A stretch of 64,000 nucleotides of DNA from Candidatus Harpocratesius repetitus (GTDB lineage: Archaea; Asgardarchaeota; Lokiarchaeia; Sigyniarchaeales; Promethearchaeaceae). Both the position numbers and the translations under genes were made by a program. Under the pieces are notes generated by a model. It had not been told where the DNA came from and ran no database searches. It saw only the letters and a program-made list of their open reading frames with translations. Numbering within the stretch: position 1 is the stretch's first letter; each line of letters opens with the position of its first letter. Shown one piece after another: positions 22,778-31,549 of the stretch. Location of the stretch: contig JAIZWK010000001.1 in NCBI GenBank assembly GCA_021498095.1, positions 3,039,450-3,103,449 on the forward strand, in the 5' to 3' direction.

Positions 22778-25537
22778 ATGATCAAGCAAGCAAAAATTTT
22801 TGTAAACAGAAGTATATTTATATTTTTTTTGAGTATTTTGATATGGATGATAATGAACAGAAAAAATCAGTTCATTCTGAGGCGTATTTTCTTGGGATTT
22901 TTTACTTTTTTAATTTTATATTCGAGTCTAGCATATATAAGTGAAAAAAGTGTTGTCTGCCCCTCAGATTACTCAAGAAATTCCTTAATAAAGAAAGAAA
23001 TAGAATTTCCTTATCATTTACCACTAAAGATTTCAAATATAAGCCCTAATTTTATAGGTACATCCGTTTTTAATAGAAATAAAAAAGAATCAAGCGCATT
23101 TATGAATTTTGTAGAATCTAATACTAAAAATCAAAGTTTATCAATACGTGTAGGATATTATGAGAATTCTCCAAAAATTTATAAAGATAAAGAAAAAGGA
23201 ATAACAGGCTTTTTCCCAGATTTATTAACATACATTGCATCACAAGAAAATTGGAATATTATTTATGTAGAAGGATCTTGGAGTGAAGGTTTGGCTCGAT
23301 TAAACTCAAGTGAGATCGACATTATGCCTGATGTAGGATATTCAGCAGAACGAGACAAAATATATGATTTTAATAATATTTCTGCGATTACAAGCTGGGC
23401 TAGAATTTATACACTAGAAAAATCAGATATTGAGTCAATAATTGATTTAGAGCAAAAACGAATTGCCGTAATGCGTGATGATATTGATTATATAGGACCA
23501 ATGGGCATCAAGCAGTTAACAAATGATTATTCGATTAATTGTACCTATATTGAGTTTTCTAATTATACTGAAGTATTTGAAGCCATTGAAAAAAAATCCG
23601 TAGATGCAGGGGTAATAAATGAACTATATGGAAACAGAAATGGTTATCGCTATGCTGTGACAAAAACGCAAATTGTTTTTAGTCCTGTAAACTTTCATTT
23701 TGGATTTCCAAAAAATGCTACATTAAATCAAATTTTAATCAATAAAATCGACTATTGGTTAAATAAATTGAAAAATGATCCACATTCATTTTATTATGAG
23801 AAATACCAAGAATATTTTGCCGAAATACCTCCAAAATCTGTGACGTTTCCGTATTGGATTCTTTATATTGCTTTAGGATTAAGTGGAGCGGTAATCTTTT
23901 TCGGGGGAACAACCATTTTTCTACGTTATCAAGTGTCTAAACGGACGAAAGAATTACATGAAAGTGAAACACGATTTCGATCTGTAATCGATTCGATGAA
24001 AGAATGGATTTGGGAAATTGACAAGAATGGAATATTTATATATGTCGGGCCACAGATTTTCGATGTTTTAGGTTACCATCATGATGAAATTTTAGGAAAA
24101 CCATTTTCATTTCTTCTTCCTAAAAAAATCAATAAAAATACAGAAGAAATAAATAATAATGATGAAGATGAGAGGTTATATTCATCAGATTCATTAATTG
24201 AAATGCTGTATGCTGGTTCTAAACCAAAATCAATTAATAATTTAGAGCATATAAAAATCCATAAAAATGGTCAACGTCGAATTGTAGAATCAACAATTAT
24301 CCCGTTATATGACAGACGTAAAAATTTCATAGGATTTCGTGGAATTGATCGCGATATCACAGAATTAAGAAAAACACAAGAATTTTTTCTTCAATCTCAA
24401 AAAATGAAAGCAATTGGACAATTAGCTGCAGGTATCGCTCATGAATTTAACAATATCATGACAATAATTTTGGGTTTTACAAGCTTATTAAAAGATGATA
24501 TTTCTAAGAAAACTCATGATGAATATATCCATGAAATATCTCTTGCTGGAAACCAAGCAGCAGCATTAACAAAACAATTATTATCGTTTAGTAAAAAATA
24601 TTCAAAATCAACAATCTCCATTGATATCAATGAAATCATCAAATCTATGGAGTTAATGATCAAAAAATTAGTTGGAGAAAAGATATTAATAATAATTAAA
24701 TATCAGGAAAATATTTCTCAATTTTTAGGAGAAGTCCAAAAAATTCAACAAATAATATTAAATCTGGTTATTAATGCCCGAGATGCAATGCCGAATGGAG
24801 GAATTTTATCCATTGAAAGTAGCGAAATTACTAAAAATAAAGAAAAAGTGGCATTAAATCCAAAATATGAGAAGTATATAAAAATTAATATTACAGATAC
24901 AGGAAAAGGAATGTCGAAAGAGCAATTAACTCATATTTTTGAACCCTTCTATACAACCAAGCCAAAAGGCAAAGGAACCGGCTTAGGAATGTATATTGTG
25001 TATGGTATTGTCCAACAATTTAATGGAACAATAGATATTTGTTCTAAAATTGGTAAAGGGACTAGGATTTCTTTATATTTTCCTTCCATCAATCAGAAAA
25101 CAAACAAAATCATTACTACTCATCAAGAACTAAAAGATATTTCTGGAAAAGAGAGAATTCTATTAGTTGAAGATGATCCAAAATTATGTTCTTTAATTGA
25201 GAAAATTCTATTAGATTTTGGATATCAAGTAAGGAGCTTCATTCGTCCTCGAGATGCACTACAAGTATTTGAGTCATATCAAGAGAATTCAACAAATCAT
25301 GAGGTTCAATTTGATCTAATTATTACAGATATTGTTATGCCTGAATTAAGTGGAAATGAAATGATCGACTTAATTTATAAAAAGTTTACTTATATCCCAG
25401 TAATTTATATCTCCGGATATTCAAAACACTCAAAATTTATTCAATCTATATTAAATGATGGAACACATTTTCTCAAGAAGCCATTTACTCCTTATGAAAT
25501 TGGTGCGAAAATTCGACAAGTCTTAGATAATAATTGA
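22778..25537 (+). CDS. Hybrid sensor histidine kinase (SBP_bac_3-PAS-HisKA-HATPase-REC)
   Basis: A 919-residue hybrid kinase. One or two N-terminal hydrophobic helices precede an extracytoplasmic periplasmic-binding-protein family 3 domain (about 120-350; SLSIRVGYYENSPKIY, EIDIMPDVGYSAERD). A transmembrane helix at about 357-382 leads to a PAS domain (395-527). The H-box AIGQLAAGIAHEFNNI has the phosphorylated His near 554; the N-box is NARDAMPNGG, with DTGKGM and GTGLGMYIV behind it. The REC domain has ITDIVMPE (Asp near 850) and KKPF. It probably senses a small extracellular solute. No output response regulator is adjacent. The start may be internal (ATG near 22853), removing one hydrophobic segment. 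A TATA-like element sits about 24 bases before 22778. Confidence 0.9.
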   Translation: MIKQAKIFVNRSIFIFFLSILIWMIMNRKNQFILRRIFLGFFTFLILYSSLAYISEKSVVCPSDYSRNSLIKKEIEFPYHLPLKISNISPNFIGTSVFNRNKKESSAFMNFVESNTKNQSLSIRVGYYENSPKIYKDKEKGITGFFPDLLTYIASQENWNIIYVEGSWSEGLARLNSSEIDIMPDVGYSAERDKIYDFNNISAITSWARIYTLEKSDIESIIDLEQKRIAVMRDDIDYIGPMGIKQLTNDYSINCTYIEFSNYTEVFEAIEKKSVDAGVINELYGNRNGYRYAVTKTQIVFSPVNFHFGFPKNATLNQILINKIDYWLNKLKNDPHSFYYEKYQEYFAEIPPKSVTFPYWILYIALGLSGAVIFFGGTTIFLRYQVSKRTKELHESETRFRSVIDSMKEWIWEIDKNGIFIYVGPQIFDVLGYHHDEILGKPFSFLLPKKINKNTEEINNNDEDERLYSSDSLIEMLYAGSKPKSINNLEHIKIHKNGQRRIVESTIIPLYDRRKNFIGFRGIDRDITELRKTQEFFLQSQKMKAIGQLAAGIAHEFNNIMTIILGFTSLLKDDISKKTHDEYIHEISLAGNQAAALTKQLLSFSKKYSKSTISIDINEIIKSMELMIKKLVGEKILIIIKYQENISQFLGEVQKIQQIILNLVINARDAMPNGGILSIESSEITKNKEKVALNPKYEKYIKINITDTGKGMSKEQLTHIFEPFYTTKPKGKGTGLGMYIVYGIVQQFNGTIDICSKIGKGTRISLYFPSINQKTNKIITTHQELKDISGKERILLVEDDPKLCSLIEKILLDFGYQVRSFIRPRDALQVFESYQENSTNHEVQFDLIITDIVMPELSGNEMIDLIYKKFTYIPVIYISGYSKHSKFIQSILNDGTHFLKKPFTPYEIGAKIRQVLDNN

Positions 25538-25584
25538 TTGATAATTTTTAAAAATTTAAAAAATATGGAGGGAATAAAAAAAAG

Positions 25585-26124
25585 TTAGTTAGTTTTGAAA
25601 TAATTATGGAATCGAATGAATACAACAACAGGAAGTAATAATTGAAAGATTCCTTTCCCATATTGGGTAATTGAATAAGAAACTCGAATTGGTGAACCTT
25701 CATGGACCATTCTTTGAATAATTTTGTGCTTTTCGAGTTCTTTTAACCTCTTTGATAAAGTACCAGGGTTAATATAAGGAAGATTTTCCTTAATTTGATT
25801 AAAATATTGAAAAGACATTCCATTTAAGAGAAAAATTATATCTAGTGTATATTTTCCTTGAAGAATTTCTAATCCAGGCCGTAATTCTTTGAGTTCATCT
25901 TGTAAATGAGTATTTTCATGATCATGATTATCAGATATATGCAATTGCATGCATGAATTGACCGCTTTTTGCATTTCAAGCATTTTTACGATCATTGGAC
26001 GCCATGTTGCAAACTTTGGAGGAATTTTTTCTAAGATTTGATGGAATTCTTCAATCGTACTTTTCTCATCTTGATTTTGAGGTGATTTTTGTTTGCTCTC
26101 TTTTTTAGACATTTTGCTTACCAT
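25585..26124 (-). CDS. HxlR-family winged-helix transcriptional regulator
   Basis: A 179-residue protein with a polar N-terminal 95-residue extension, then a HxlR-type winged helix: EILQGKYTLDIIFLLNGMSFQYFNQIKENLPYINPGTLSKRLKELEKHKIIQR followed by a wing and PIRVSYSITQYGKG. HxlR proteins usually sense redox or small toxic molecules. The extension has HISDNHDHENTH, a His/Asp cluster that might bind metal, and one Cys. It is preceded by phased TTTGTAGTA repeats that could be its own operator. Confidence 0.85.
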   Translation of the reverse strand: MVSKMSKKESKQKSPQNQDEKSTIEEFHQILEKIPPKFATWRPMIVKMLEMQKAVNSCMQLHISDNHDHENTHLQDELKELRPGLEILQGKYTLDIIFLLNGMSFQYFNQIKENLPYINPGTLSKRLKELEKHKIIQRMVHEGSPIRVSYSITQYGKGIFQLLLPVVVFIRFHNYFKTN

Positions 26125-26184
26125 TTGACTTTATTTTTTTTTTTGGTATAGTTAGATATTATTATTTTTTAATAGTTTTTTTAA

Positions 26185-26250
26185 TTTGTAGTAATTAGTT
26201 GTAATTTGTAGTAGTTTGTAGTAATTTTGGCATAATTTGTATTTGTAGAA
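26185..26250. promoter_or_regulatory. Phased TTTGTAGTA repeats upstream of HxlR gene
   Basis: Three exact copies of TTTGTAGTA begin at 26185, 26205 and 26215 (spacings of 20 and 10 bases, on the same helical face). A degenerate TTTGTAGAA lies at 26242. They are 60-125 bases ahead of the HxlR start on the opposite strand, consistent with a cooperative binding site. The rest of 26125-26566 is AT-rich and holds nothing else I can name except the promoter of the methyltransferase to the right. Confidence 0.5.
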
Positions 26251-26566
26251 TCTTTTTTTTCAGAAATTTTACTATCAGTTAATAATTTTTAAGTGTTCTT
26301 TATAGTATCTTAAAATTTTTCTTAGTTCATGAAAGTTAACCATAGAAATAGACAAAGTTCATCCAAATAGACTTAGATTACTTAGGTATCCTTATTTATT
26401 TATAAGGAAATAAACAATCTATTTCTTGTATTAAGTATTTTTTTTAGATTAATAAATCTAATTAAATCCTTTAAATGGCTCCTTAATAATTAAAAATCAA
26501 TCTTTACTATAATACTGAGTTAAAAAATTAGGAATAGAAAAGAAAAAAAAGAATGGGTGCAAAATA

Positions 26567-27160
26567 TTGAAACAGAACATAATTAATACCATAGATTTTA
26601 GATTAATGGCGTTTTTTTTAGAAAAAATGAAAAAACCTCAAAATGTAAAAAAATTACTAGAGAATTTAAAAATCCAACCAAATATGAAAATTTTGGACTA
26701 TGCTTGCGGTCCTGGAATCTATACTATTCCTGCAGCAAAGATGGTGGGATCAGATGGATTTGTTTATTGTGCAGACATTAATCCAGAAGCTGAAAAATAC
26801 ATTAAGAATAAAATTCAAAAAAACGGACTTTTGAATGTTAAAATTCAAATAACAGATTGGAAATTAAGCATTTTAGATGAAGAAATAGATATAGTATTAT
26901 TATTTGATGCCATTCATGTTTTGAAAAATCGTGAAAAAGTATTAAGAGAGATTCATCGAGTACTAAAACCGCGAGGTATTCTTGCAGTAGAAATACATCA
27001 TATCTCTTTAGATGAAGGTATAATTAAGGTAAAAAGTGTAAAAGATAATGAAAAAAATAAGAATTTGTTTAAAGTTCATAAATGTAATTTATCAAATGAT
27101 CCCGCATTACCGCGATTAGTGTTATTCAGTAAAGAACTTACAAAATTATCTCAAAATTGA
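26567..27160 (+). CDS. Class I SAM-dependent methyltransferase
   Basis: A 197-residue methyltransferase of the Methyltransf_11/UbiE-like type. Motif I is MKILDYACGPGIYTIPAAKMVG, the acidic residue follows in YCADINPEA, then DIVLLFDAIHVLKNREKVLREIHRVLKPRGILAVE. The substrate cannot be predicted. Similar small enzymes near metal-responsive regulators methylate arsenic or quinones, but the arsenite-type cysteines are absent. It is divergent from the HxlR gene, so it could be a regulatory target. The start is TTG at 26567 with GGGTG upstream; ATG at residue 14 is an alternative. Confidence 0.8.
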   Translation: MKQNIINTIDFRLMAFFLEKMKKPQNVKKLLENLKIQPNMKILDYACGPGIYTIPAAKMVGSDGFVYCADINPEAEKYIKNKIQKNGLLNVKIQITDWKLSILDEEIDIVLLFDAIHVLKNREKVLREIHRVLKPRGILAVEIHHISLDEGIIKVKSVKDNEKNKNLFKVHKCNLSNDPALPRLVLFSKELTKLSQN

Positions 27161-27507
27161 TGAAGAATACTCAAATAAAACTCTAAAAAAGGTATTTGTT
27201 AATTTAGTAAAAAAGATATTCGAAAATAATATTGAATATTCTCCATTCAGCTTTTACTTTTAAGCTTTTTTCAATTTTTATAATCTAGAGAATAATAGTT
27301 ATTGTTTTTTGATGTGCTATCAATTCTTTGGGATTTATTCGATGAATTATACACATAAAATAACATTTCATCATATAAGTCAGAATCAAATATTAATGGA
27401 TATCCGCTCATGTTGCTTAAGATCTTTACTCGAATACTCCTATTTAAAATTCTTTCATGGTCTTTTTTGTAAAAAAGTGGAAAATCGTCTTATATAGTTA
27501 AGTAATT
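27161..27507. other. Convergent intergenic region
   Basis: AT-rich sequence between the convergent methyltransferase and nicotinamidase genes. A 62-codon plus-strand frame (27309-27497) has an unlikely composition and no SD and is not counted. No repeat or RNA gene is recognised. Confidence 0.4.
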
Positions 27508-28155
27508 TTACTCGTCAGTAATAATATGGATCCCTTTTCCTTTCATACTCAATAAAGCACGTTCTATATTATTTTCAGGTTGATCAATTCCACGTGAAAG
27601 AAAACTCAGAAAATACACATCAAAACCTTCATCTCGTGCATCAACCGCACTATAATAACAACAATAATCTAATGCTAAACCACAAATAAAAACTTTCGAA
27701 ATATTGAGATTTTGTAATAAGCCTGTCAAGCCAGTAGGTGTTTTATGATCATTCTCCAAAAAAGCAGAGTATGAGTCAATAGTTGGGCGATAGCCCTTTC
27801 TCAATATAGCAACAGCCAATCGAAGTGGAAGTTTATCATGAATTTGAGCTCCATGACTATCTTGTATGCAGTGGTCGGGCCATAAAACAGGCCCTAAACC
27901 TGGAGCTTCAATTGGATCTCCAGGAGATGAATTTGGATGTGCACTAGCAAAAGAAAGATGACCTTCAGGATGCCAATCTTGAGTAAAGATAATTTTTCCG
28001 TCTTGAGCAGCAAAATATTCTGCAAAATTGGCGATTGGAACAATTATTTCATCTCCACTAGGAACAGGAAGTGCTCCTTTAGGGAGAAAATCATATTGCA
28101 TATCAACAATTAGCAATACAGAATGATTATCAATAGGGAGTGAATCAAATTTCAT
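27508..28155 (-). CDS. pncA: Nicotinamidase (isochorismatase family)
   Basis: The enzyme converts nicotinamide to nicotinate for NAD salvage. The catalytic triad is visible: Asp in LLIVDMQYDFLP, Lys in ILRKGYRP, and Cys in GLALDYCCYYSAVDA. Metal-binding residues lie in FTQDWHPEGHLSF, and WPDHCIQDSHGA is a family hallmark. The frame extends to GTG 28176, but the ATG at 28155 (MKFDSLPIDNHSVLLIVDMQ) gives the normal N-terminus. It pairs functionally with nicotinate phosphoribosyltransferase at 41790-42959; together they form the Preiss-Handler entry. Confidence 0.93.
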   Translation of the reverse strand: MKFDSLPIDNHSVLLIVDMQYDFLPKGALPVPSGDEIIVPIANFAEYFAAQDGKIIFTQDWHPEGHLSFASAHPNSSPGDPIEAPGLGPVLWPDHCIQDSHGAQIHDKLPLRLAVAILRKGYRPTIDSYSAFLENDHKTPTGLTGLLQNLNISKVFICGLALDYCCYYSAVDARDEGFDVYFLSFLSRGIDQPENNIERALLSMKGKGIHIITDE

Positions 28156-28667
28156 TTGAATAAGAATTACATGCACGAATATAAAAAACCATCCTTTATT
28201 TTAGAACAAGAAATTTATGATTTTTAATTGAGGATATTTTATCTTTTTTAATTTAAACGCTTTTTTGAATATCATTCATATATTTCCGACTTATATCTGA
28301 AATATCGCAATCTTCTTTTGTCGAACTCGTTTTTTTCAAAGAATTTGTTAAAAATATACCGTCTTGTTTATAAATTCTTCAATATGAAGTCGATTTTATT
28401 ATAATTTTTGATTTACATATCTTGAATTTGGCACCTTGGTAAAATCGACAAAAAATAAAGAAGGCTATTTTGGATTTGAGTCTGAAGAATTAAGATGATG
28501 AAATGAAAAACTTCGAATTTTTGAAATTTAAAATACCCTCAATTATTTTTAATTACACTACAAATCCTATTTCATAATCAAAATGCATAAAGAAGGAACT
28601 AAAAATTATTGTTTGTAAAAAAGTATGAATTCTAAAAAAGATCAAATCATTTATTTTCAGCTCGATA
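28156..28667. other. Intergenic region between pncA and DsrE-like gene
   Basis: About 500 bases of AT-rich DNA with no open frame of note, no tRNA-like arm and no clear repeat. It contains the pncA promoter on its left side and the downstream region of the DsrE-like gene on its right. Confidence 0.45.
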
Positions 28668-29057
28668 TTAAAACATCAATTGAATATCTGAATTTGTCGC
28701 AATCTCAACTAAATCTCCCATAGAACCGATTGTTACAAAATCTAAAAGGATATCTGTCGTAATTCCCCGCTTTTCACAACAAATTCCACAAGCAATAATT
28801 TTACCGCCTTCTTCATTGATATTTTTAAGCCATGTTTGCATATTTGGCCCTTCTTTTGGATCTTGACCTTTAATTGCTAAGGTTACTGCTGCACCTAAAA
28901 GAAAAACATTTACAATATGTTCTTGAACAAGGGCAGTTAAAGCAAAACGCAAACCAGAAAAACTTTTTTCGCTAGTATAAGCATCTTCAGTTATTATTAT
29001 ATAAAACCTCTTTTGTTTATTTTCACTCAATTTTTTTTCAACCCTTTCTTTTCTCAT
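28668..29057 (-). CDS. DsrE-family sulfur-transfer protein
   Basis: A 129-residue DsrE/TusD-like protein. The fold pattern is FYIIITEDAYTSEKSFSGLRFALTAL, then VNVFLLGAAVTLAIKGQ, and the candidate sulfur-binding cysteines are in GKIIACGICCEKRGI. DsrE-like proteins accept persulfide sulfur from TusA. It lies 76 bases downstream of a TusA gene and at the end of the Hdr cluster on the same strand, suggesting the pair passes sulfur together. It has more cysteines (three within five residues) than classical DsrE, and may be closer to the DsrE2/peroxiredoxin-like subfamily. Confidence 0.8.
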   Translation of the reverse strand: MRKERVEKKLSENKQKRFYIIITEDAYTSEKSFSGLRFALTALVQEHIVNVFLLGAAVTLAIKGQDPKEGPNMQTWLKNINEEGGKIIACGICCEKRGITTDILLDFVTIGSMGDLVEIATNSDIQLMF

Positions 29058-29133
29058 AAAAAAAAAAATTTGTTATTTCAAAAAACAAAATTTTGATTAT
29101 TCAATGGTGATGAATGTCTTTTTTTCAAAGGTC

Positions 29134-29370
29134 TTATTTTACACATTCAAAATAGAGAAACCATCCTTCATCTTCATCATTTTCTTCTTTTCCTAAGAAT
29201 TTATGCTTTGTTTTGGCTAAATCTCTTGGAACACTTTCTACTGCGGGTTCATAGTCAAGAATTACTTTTAATACTTGCCCAGGACTCATTTTAAGCAGTT
29301 TTTTCTTCGTTTTCAAAGCAGGCATGGGACAAACCAAGCCACATACATCCAGTTCTTCATCATAATCCAT
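29134..29370 (-). CDS. tusA: TusA-family sulfur carrier
   Basis: A 78-residue TusA/SirA protein with the conserved CPxP motif in LDVCGLVCPMPALKTKKKLLKM, which carries persulfide, and a two-layer sandwich pattern (GQVLKVILDYEPAVESVPRDL). A second Cys lies four residues before the CPxP Cys. It sits between the ferredoxin-winged-helix gene and the DsrE-like gene. One of three TusA paralogues in the window. It could hand sulfur to DsrE-like proteins or to tRNA/cofactor synthesis. Confidence 0.88.
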   Translation of the reverse strand: MDYDEELDVCGLVCPMPALKTKKKLLKMSPGQVLKVILDYEPAVESVPRDLAKTKHKFLGKEENDEDEGWFLYFECVK

Positions 29371-29414
29371 TTTACGTTTACCTCATATTCGATTAAAATA
29401 TTTTATTTATGTAT

Positions 29415-29843
29415 TTATGTTGTTTTTAAAAAAATAGGATCTCTTTGGTTTGGAAGAATTTGAAATTCAACTTGATTTAATTCAACTAACCGCAGAGCTT
29501 CAAATCTCACTTTTATTGTGGATAAACCTAATAGGTCTGCTATTTTTGGAATGGTGCTCTTAGGGTGTTCTTCAATAACTTTTAACACTTTTTCACGTGT
29601 GTTTAAAAAGTTTTCAGGATCTTTCTTTTTCCCTCGACGCACCATAGGACAGCTATTATAACAATTTCCACAAGCTAGACCAATTGTAGTCATAATACAT
29701 TTCCCTTTTAGAAGTGGGGTTTTTTTTTTCTTCTCATTGACTGTTTCACTCATTTCAATGTGTTTACATGATTTTGCACAAATCCCACAACCAATGCATT
29801 GATTTGTATCAATAATTTTAGTTTTTAAAAGTTCAAAGCTCAT
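29415..29843 (-). CDS. Ferredoxin-winged-helix fusion protein
   Basis: A 142-residue protein. The N-terminal half has Cys motifs CIGCGICAKSC (residues 16-26), a further Cys in KGKCIMTT, and CGNCYNSCP, together a dicluster-type arrangement. The C-terminal 65 residues form a winged helix (REKVLKVIEEHPKSTIPKIADLLGLSTIKVRFEALRLVELNQVEF). This suggests a redox-responsive DNA-binding protein rather than a simple electron carrier. It overlaps the end of the MvhG-like gene by 11 bases and has GGGAG ahead of its ATG, so it is co-translated with the Hdr/Mvh operon it may regulate. Confidence 0.75.
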   Translation of the reverse strand: MSFELLKTKIIDTNQCIGCGICAKSCKHIEMSETVNEKKKKTPLLKGKCIMTTIGLACGNCYNSCPMVRRGKKKDPENFLNTREKVLKVIEEHPKSTIPKIADLLGLSTIKVRFEALRLVELNQVEFQILPNQRDPIFLKTT

Positions 29844-31125
29844 AATTTTTACTCTCCCAATTAGTTATTATACCTCGTGAATCGAGGGTAAATGTTACAT
29901 TCTTTGAAGAAGAAGTATATGTTCCTTCTTGAATTGGTATAGGATGAGCCCGAAAATTATCAAAATTCTTAAAAGAATCCAATTTAATTTTCATGCCTCC
30001 AAAGTAGAGATTAGACAAATTCATGTTACCTGCTAATTTTCTGATATTTTCCGTGCTCTCAGCATACAAATTTGGATCCATATTTTCACATGCCAACTTG
30101 TATTTCTTTTCCAATTCTAATAGTTGTTCCCTTATTGTCTTTAACTCATTATCTAATTCCAATTTAATACCCTTTTCATAAGCATCAAGGATATCAATAG
30201 TCATTGAAATGAAACTTTTTCCACCCATCATTCCTGTAATAAGCGGCAATTCTTCAATCGGTCGTCCAACCATAATATCTGCAATAATATTTCCAGAAGA
30301 TGGTATTTTACCAGGTGGAATCGGTGAATTTGCCAAAGTAAATCGGAAAAAGGTACCAACCACATCAGAATAGGCACTTGAAATTTCATCTTCTTCATCA
30401 GCTAGCTTATCGGTAGCACCTTTTGAAGATGCTTCAGTGGCAACATCCATTTGACCCATGAGGGTTCCCATCATTCCAAGCATACGAATTGATGAATCGT
30501 CAATAAAGGGATTGCAACCTCGACATGGAGTTCCAAAATCAATACAACGCTCTTGACAATTATTTGCAATATATCCTGAACATGTATATCCAACATCATT
30601 AAAACATTGTTTTTCATCAAGCTCTTGAAGATCGATTTGATGGACAATTTCTTCTAAGAAGGAACAAGTTGATTCTCTTGGACATTTTTCACATAGTTTT
30701 TCAGATTGAAATTGATTATAATCTTTCAATAATGCTAAAAGATGATCACCAGAGGCTAAGCATCCCCTTATTTCTTGATCTACAGAAATAATTTTAGATA
30801 TTGGAAAAATTTCTATCCCTTTTTGATATGCTAATCCAAAAATTCCTCCGTCAGTCGCACAAGATCCAAAAGTAAAAACTTGATTAGCAATTTTTCGAAT
30901 TTCTTGTAAACAATGAAGATTTTCTGAAGTAGCATATCCTGAGAAAATCGCAATATCTATTGATGAAGGAAGATTATATTCATCTGTACACCAAATTAAC
31001 TTCACATCTGTTTCTTCTTCATAATCTTTAACATTACGAACGATTAATTCTGGATTCCCAATCAGATTAATAATTTCGTTGCGACATTTTGTGCATCCAT
31101 TTAATTGAAATATTCCAATTTTCAT
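29833..31125 (-). CDS. MvhG-like hydrogenase small-subunit homologue, extended
   Basis: A 430-residue protein. Residues 1-300 match the small subunit of F420-nonreducing [NiFe] hydrogenase (MvhG): QLNGCTKCRNEI, IAIFSGYATSEN, FGSCATDGGIFG, then Fe-S ligands CEKCPRESTC, CFNDVGYTCSGYIANNC, GTPCRGCNPF. Family members are usually about 300 residues. Here a C-terminal extension of about 100 residues is mainly helical (ELDNELKTIREQLLELEKKYKL). No [NiFe] large subunit is adjacent, so it may serve as an electron-transfer module in an Hdr complex fed by another donor. The ATG has AAAGGAG upstream and overlaps the mvhD stop. Confidence 0.85.
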   Translation of the reverse strand: MKIGIFQLNGCTKCRNEIINLIGNPELIVRNVKDYEEETDVKLIWCTDEYNLPSSIDIAIFSGYATSENLHCLQEIRKIANQVFTFGSCATDGGIFGLAYQKGIEIFPISKIISVDQEIRGCLASGDHLLALLKDYNQFQSEKLCEKCPRESTCSFLEEIVHQIDLQELDEKQCFNDVGYTCSGYIANNCQERCIDFGTPCRGCNPFIDDSSIRMLGMMGTLMGQMDVATEASSKGATDKLADEEDEISSAYSDVVGTFFRFTLANSPIPPGKIPSSGNIIADIMVGRPIEELPLITGMMGGKSFISMTIDILDAYEKGIKLELDNELKTIREQLLELEKKYKLACENMDPNLYAESTENIRKLAGNMNLSNLYFGGMKIKLDSFKNFDNFRAHPIPIQEGTYTSSSKNVTFTLDSRGIITNWESKNYEL

Positions 31126-31541
31126 TGCTTCAAAACTCCTTTATTTTCAATAGCTTGTTTTAATTTTTCCAAAATATCTTCGAAATCACCTACAGCAGTT
31201 TCTCCTTCAGCGGCTCGAGCCGTATATTGGTTTAAAATTAACTCGCTGTAACCCATTTCTTTGATAAATTTTTTGAGCAATTTCACACGGCGCAAAGAGA
31301 CCAAATTACCATTGAAGAAATGGCAGGCACCAAAACAACAACCAATTACAGCAACGGAATCTGCTCCATTTTTATATGCATCCATGATTTGAATAGGGCC
31401 AACTTGGCCTGCACATTTTACTCGAATTATCTTAATTGAAGTATCATATTGCATTCGAGCAACTCCAGCAGTATTTGCTGCCCCTTGACCACATTCAGCA
31501 CACATAAAGCAAACAACATTCTTTTTTGTTTTTGTTTCCAT
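31122..31541 (-). CDS. mvhD: MvhD-like [2Fe-2S] electron-transfer subunit
   Basis: A 139-residue homologue of MvhD/FlpD, the [2Fe-2S] protein that connects a donor enzyme to HdrA. Motifs are CFMCAECGQGAANTAGVARMQYD, KCAGQVGPIQIM, and GCCFGACHFFNGNLVSLRRVKLLKK. The family consensus GCHPGDCHYxxGN is changed to GCCFGACHFFNGN, with Cys in place of His. It lies directly after hdrA and overlaps the MvhG-like gene by four bases, typical of a soluble bifurcating Hdr complex. Confidence 0.9.
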   Translation of the reverse strand: METKTKKNVVCFMCAECGQGAANTAGVARMQYDTSIKIIRVKCAGQVGPIQIMDAYKNGADSVAVIGCCFGACHFFNGNLVSLRRVKLLKKFIKEMGYSELILNQYTARAAEGETAVGDFEDILEKLKQAIENKGVLKQ

Positions 31542-31549
31542 TATAATAT

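Noticed and set aside
27309..27497. 62-codon plus-strand frame between convergent genes
   Set aside because: Unlikely composition and no start signals.
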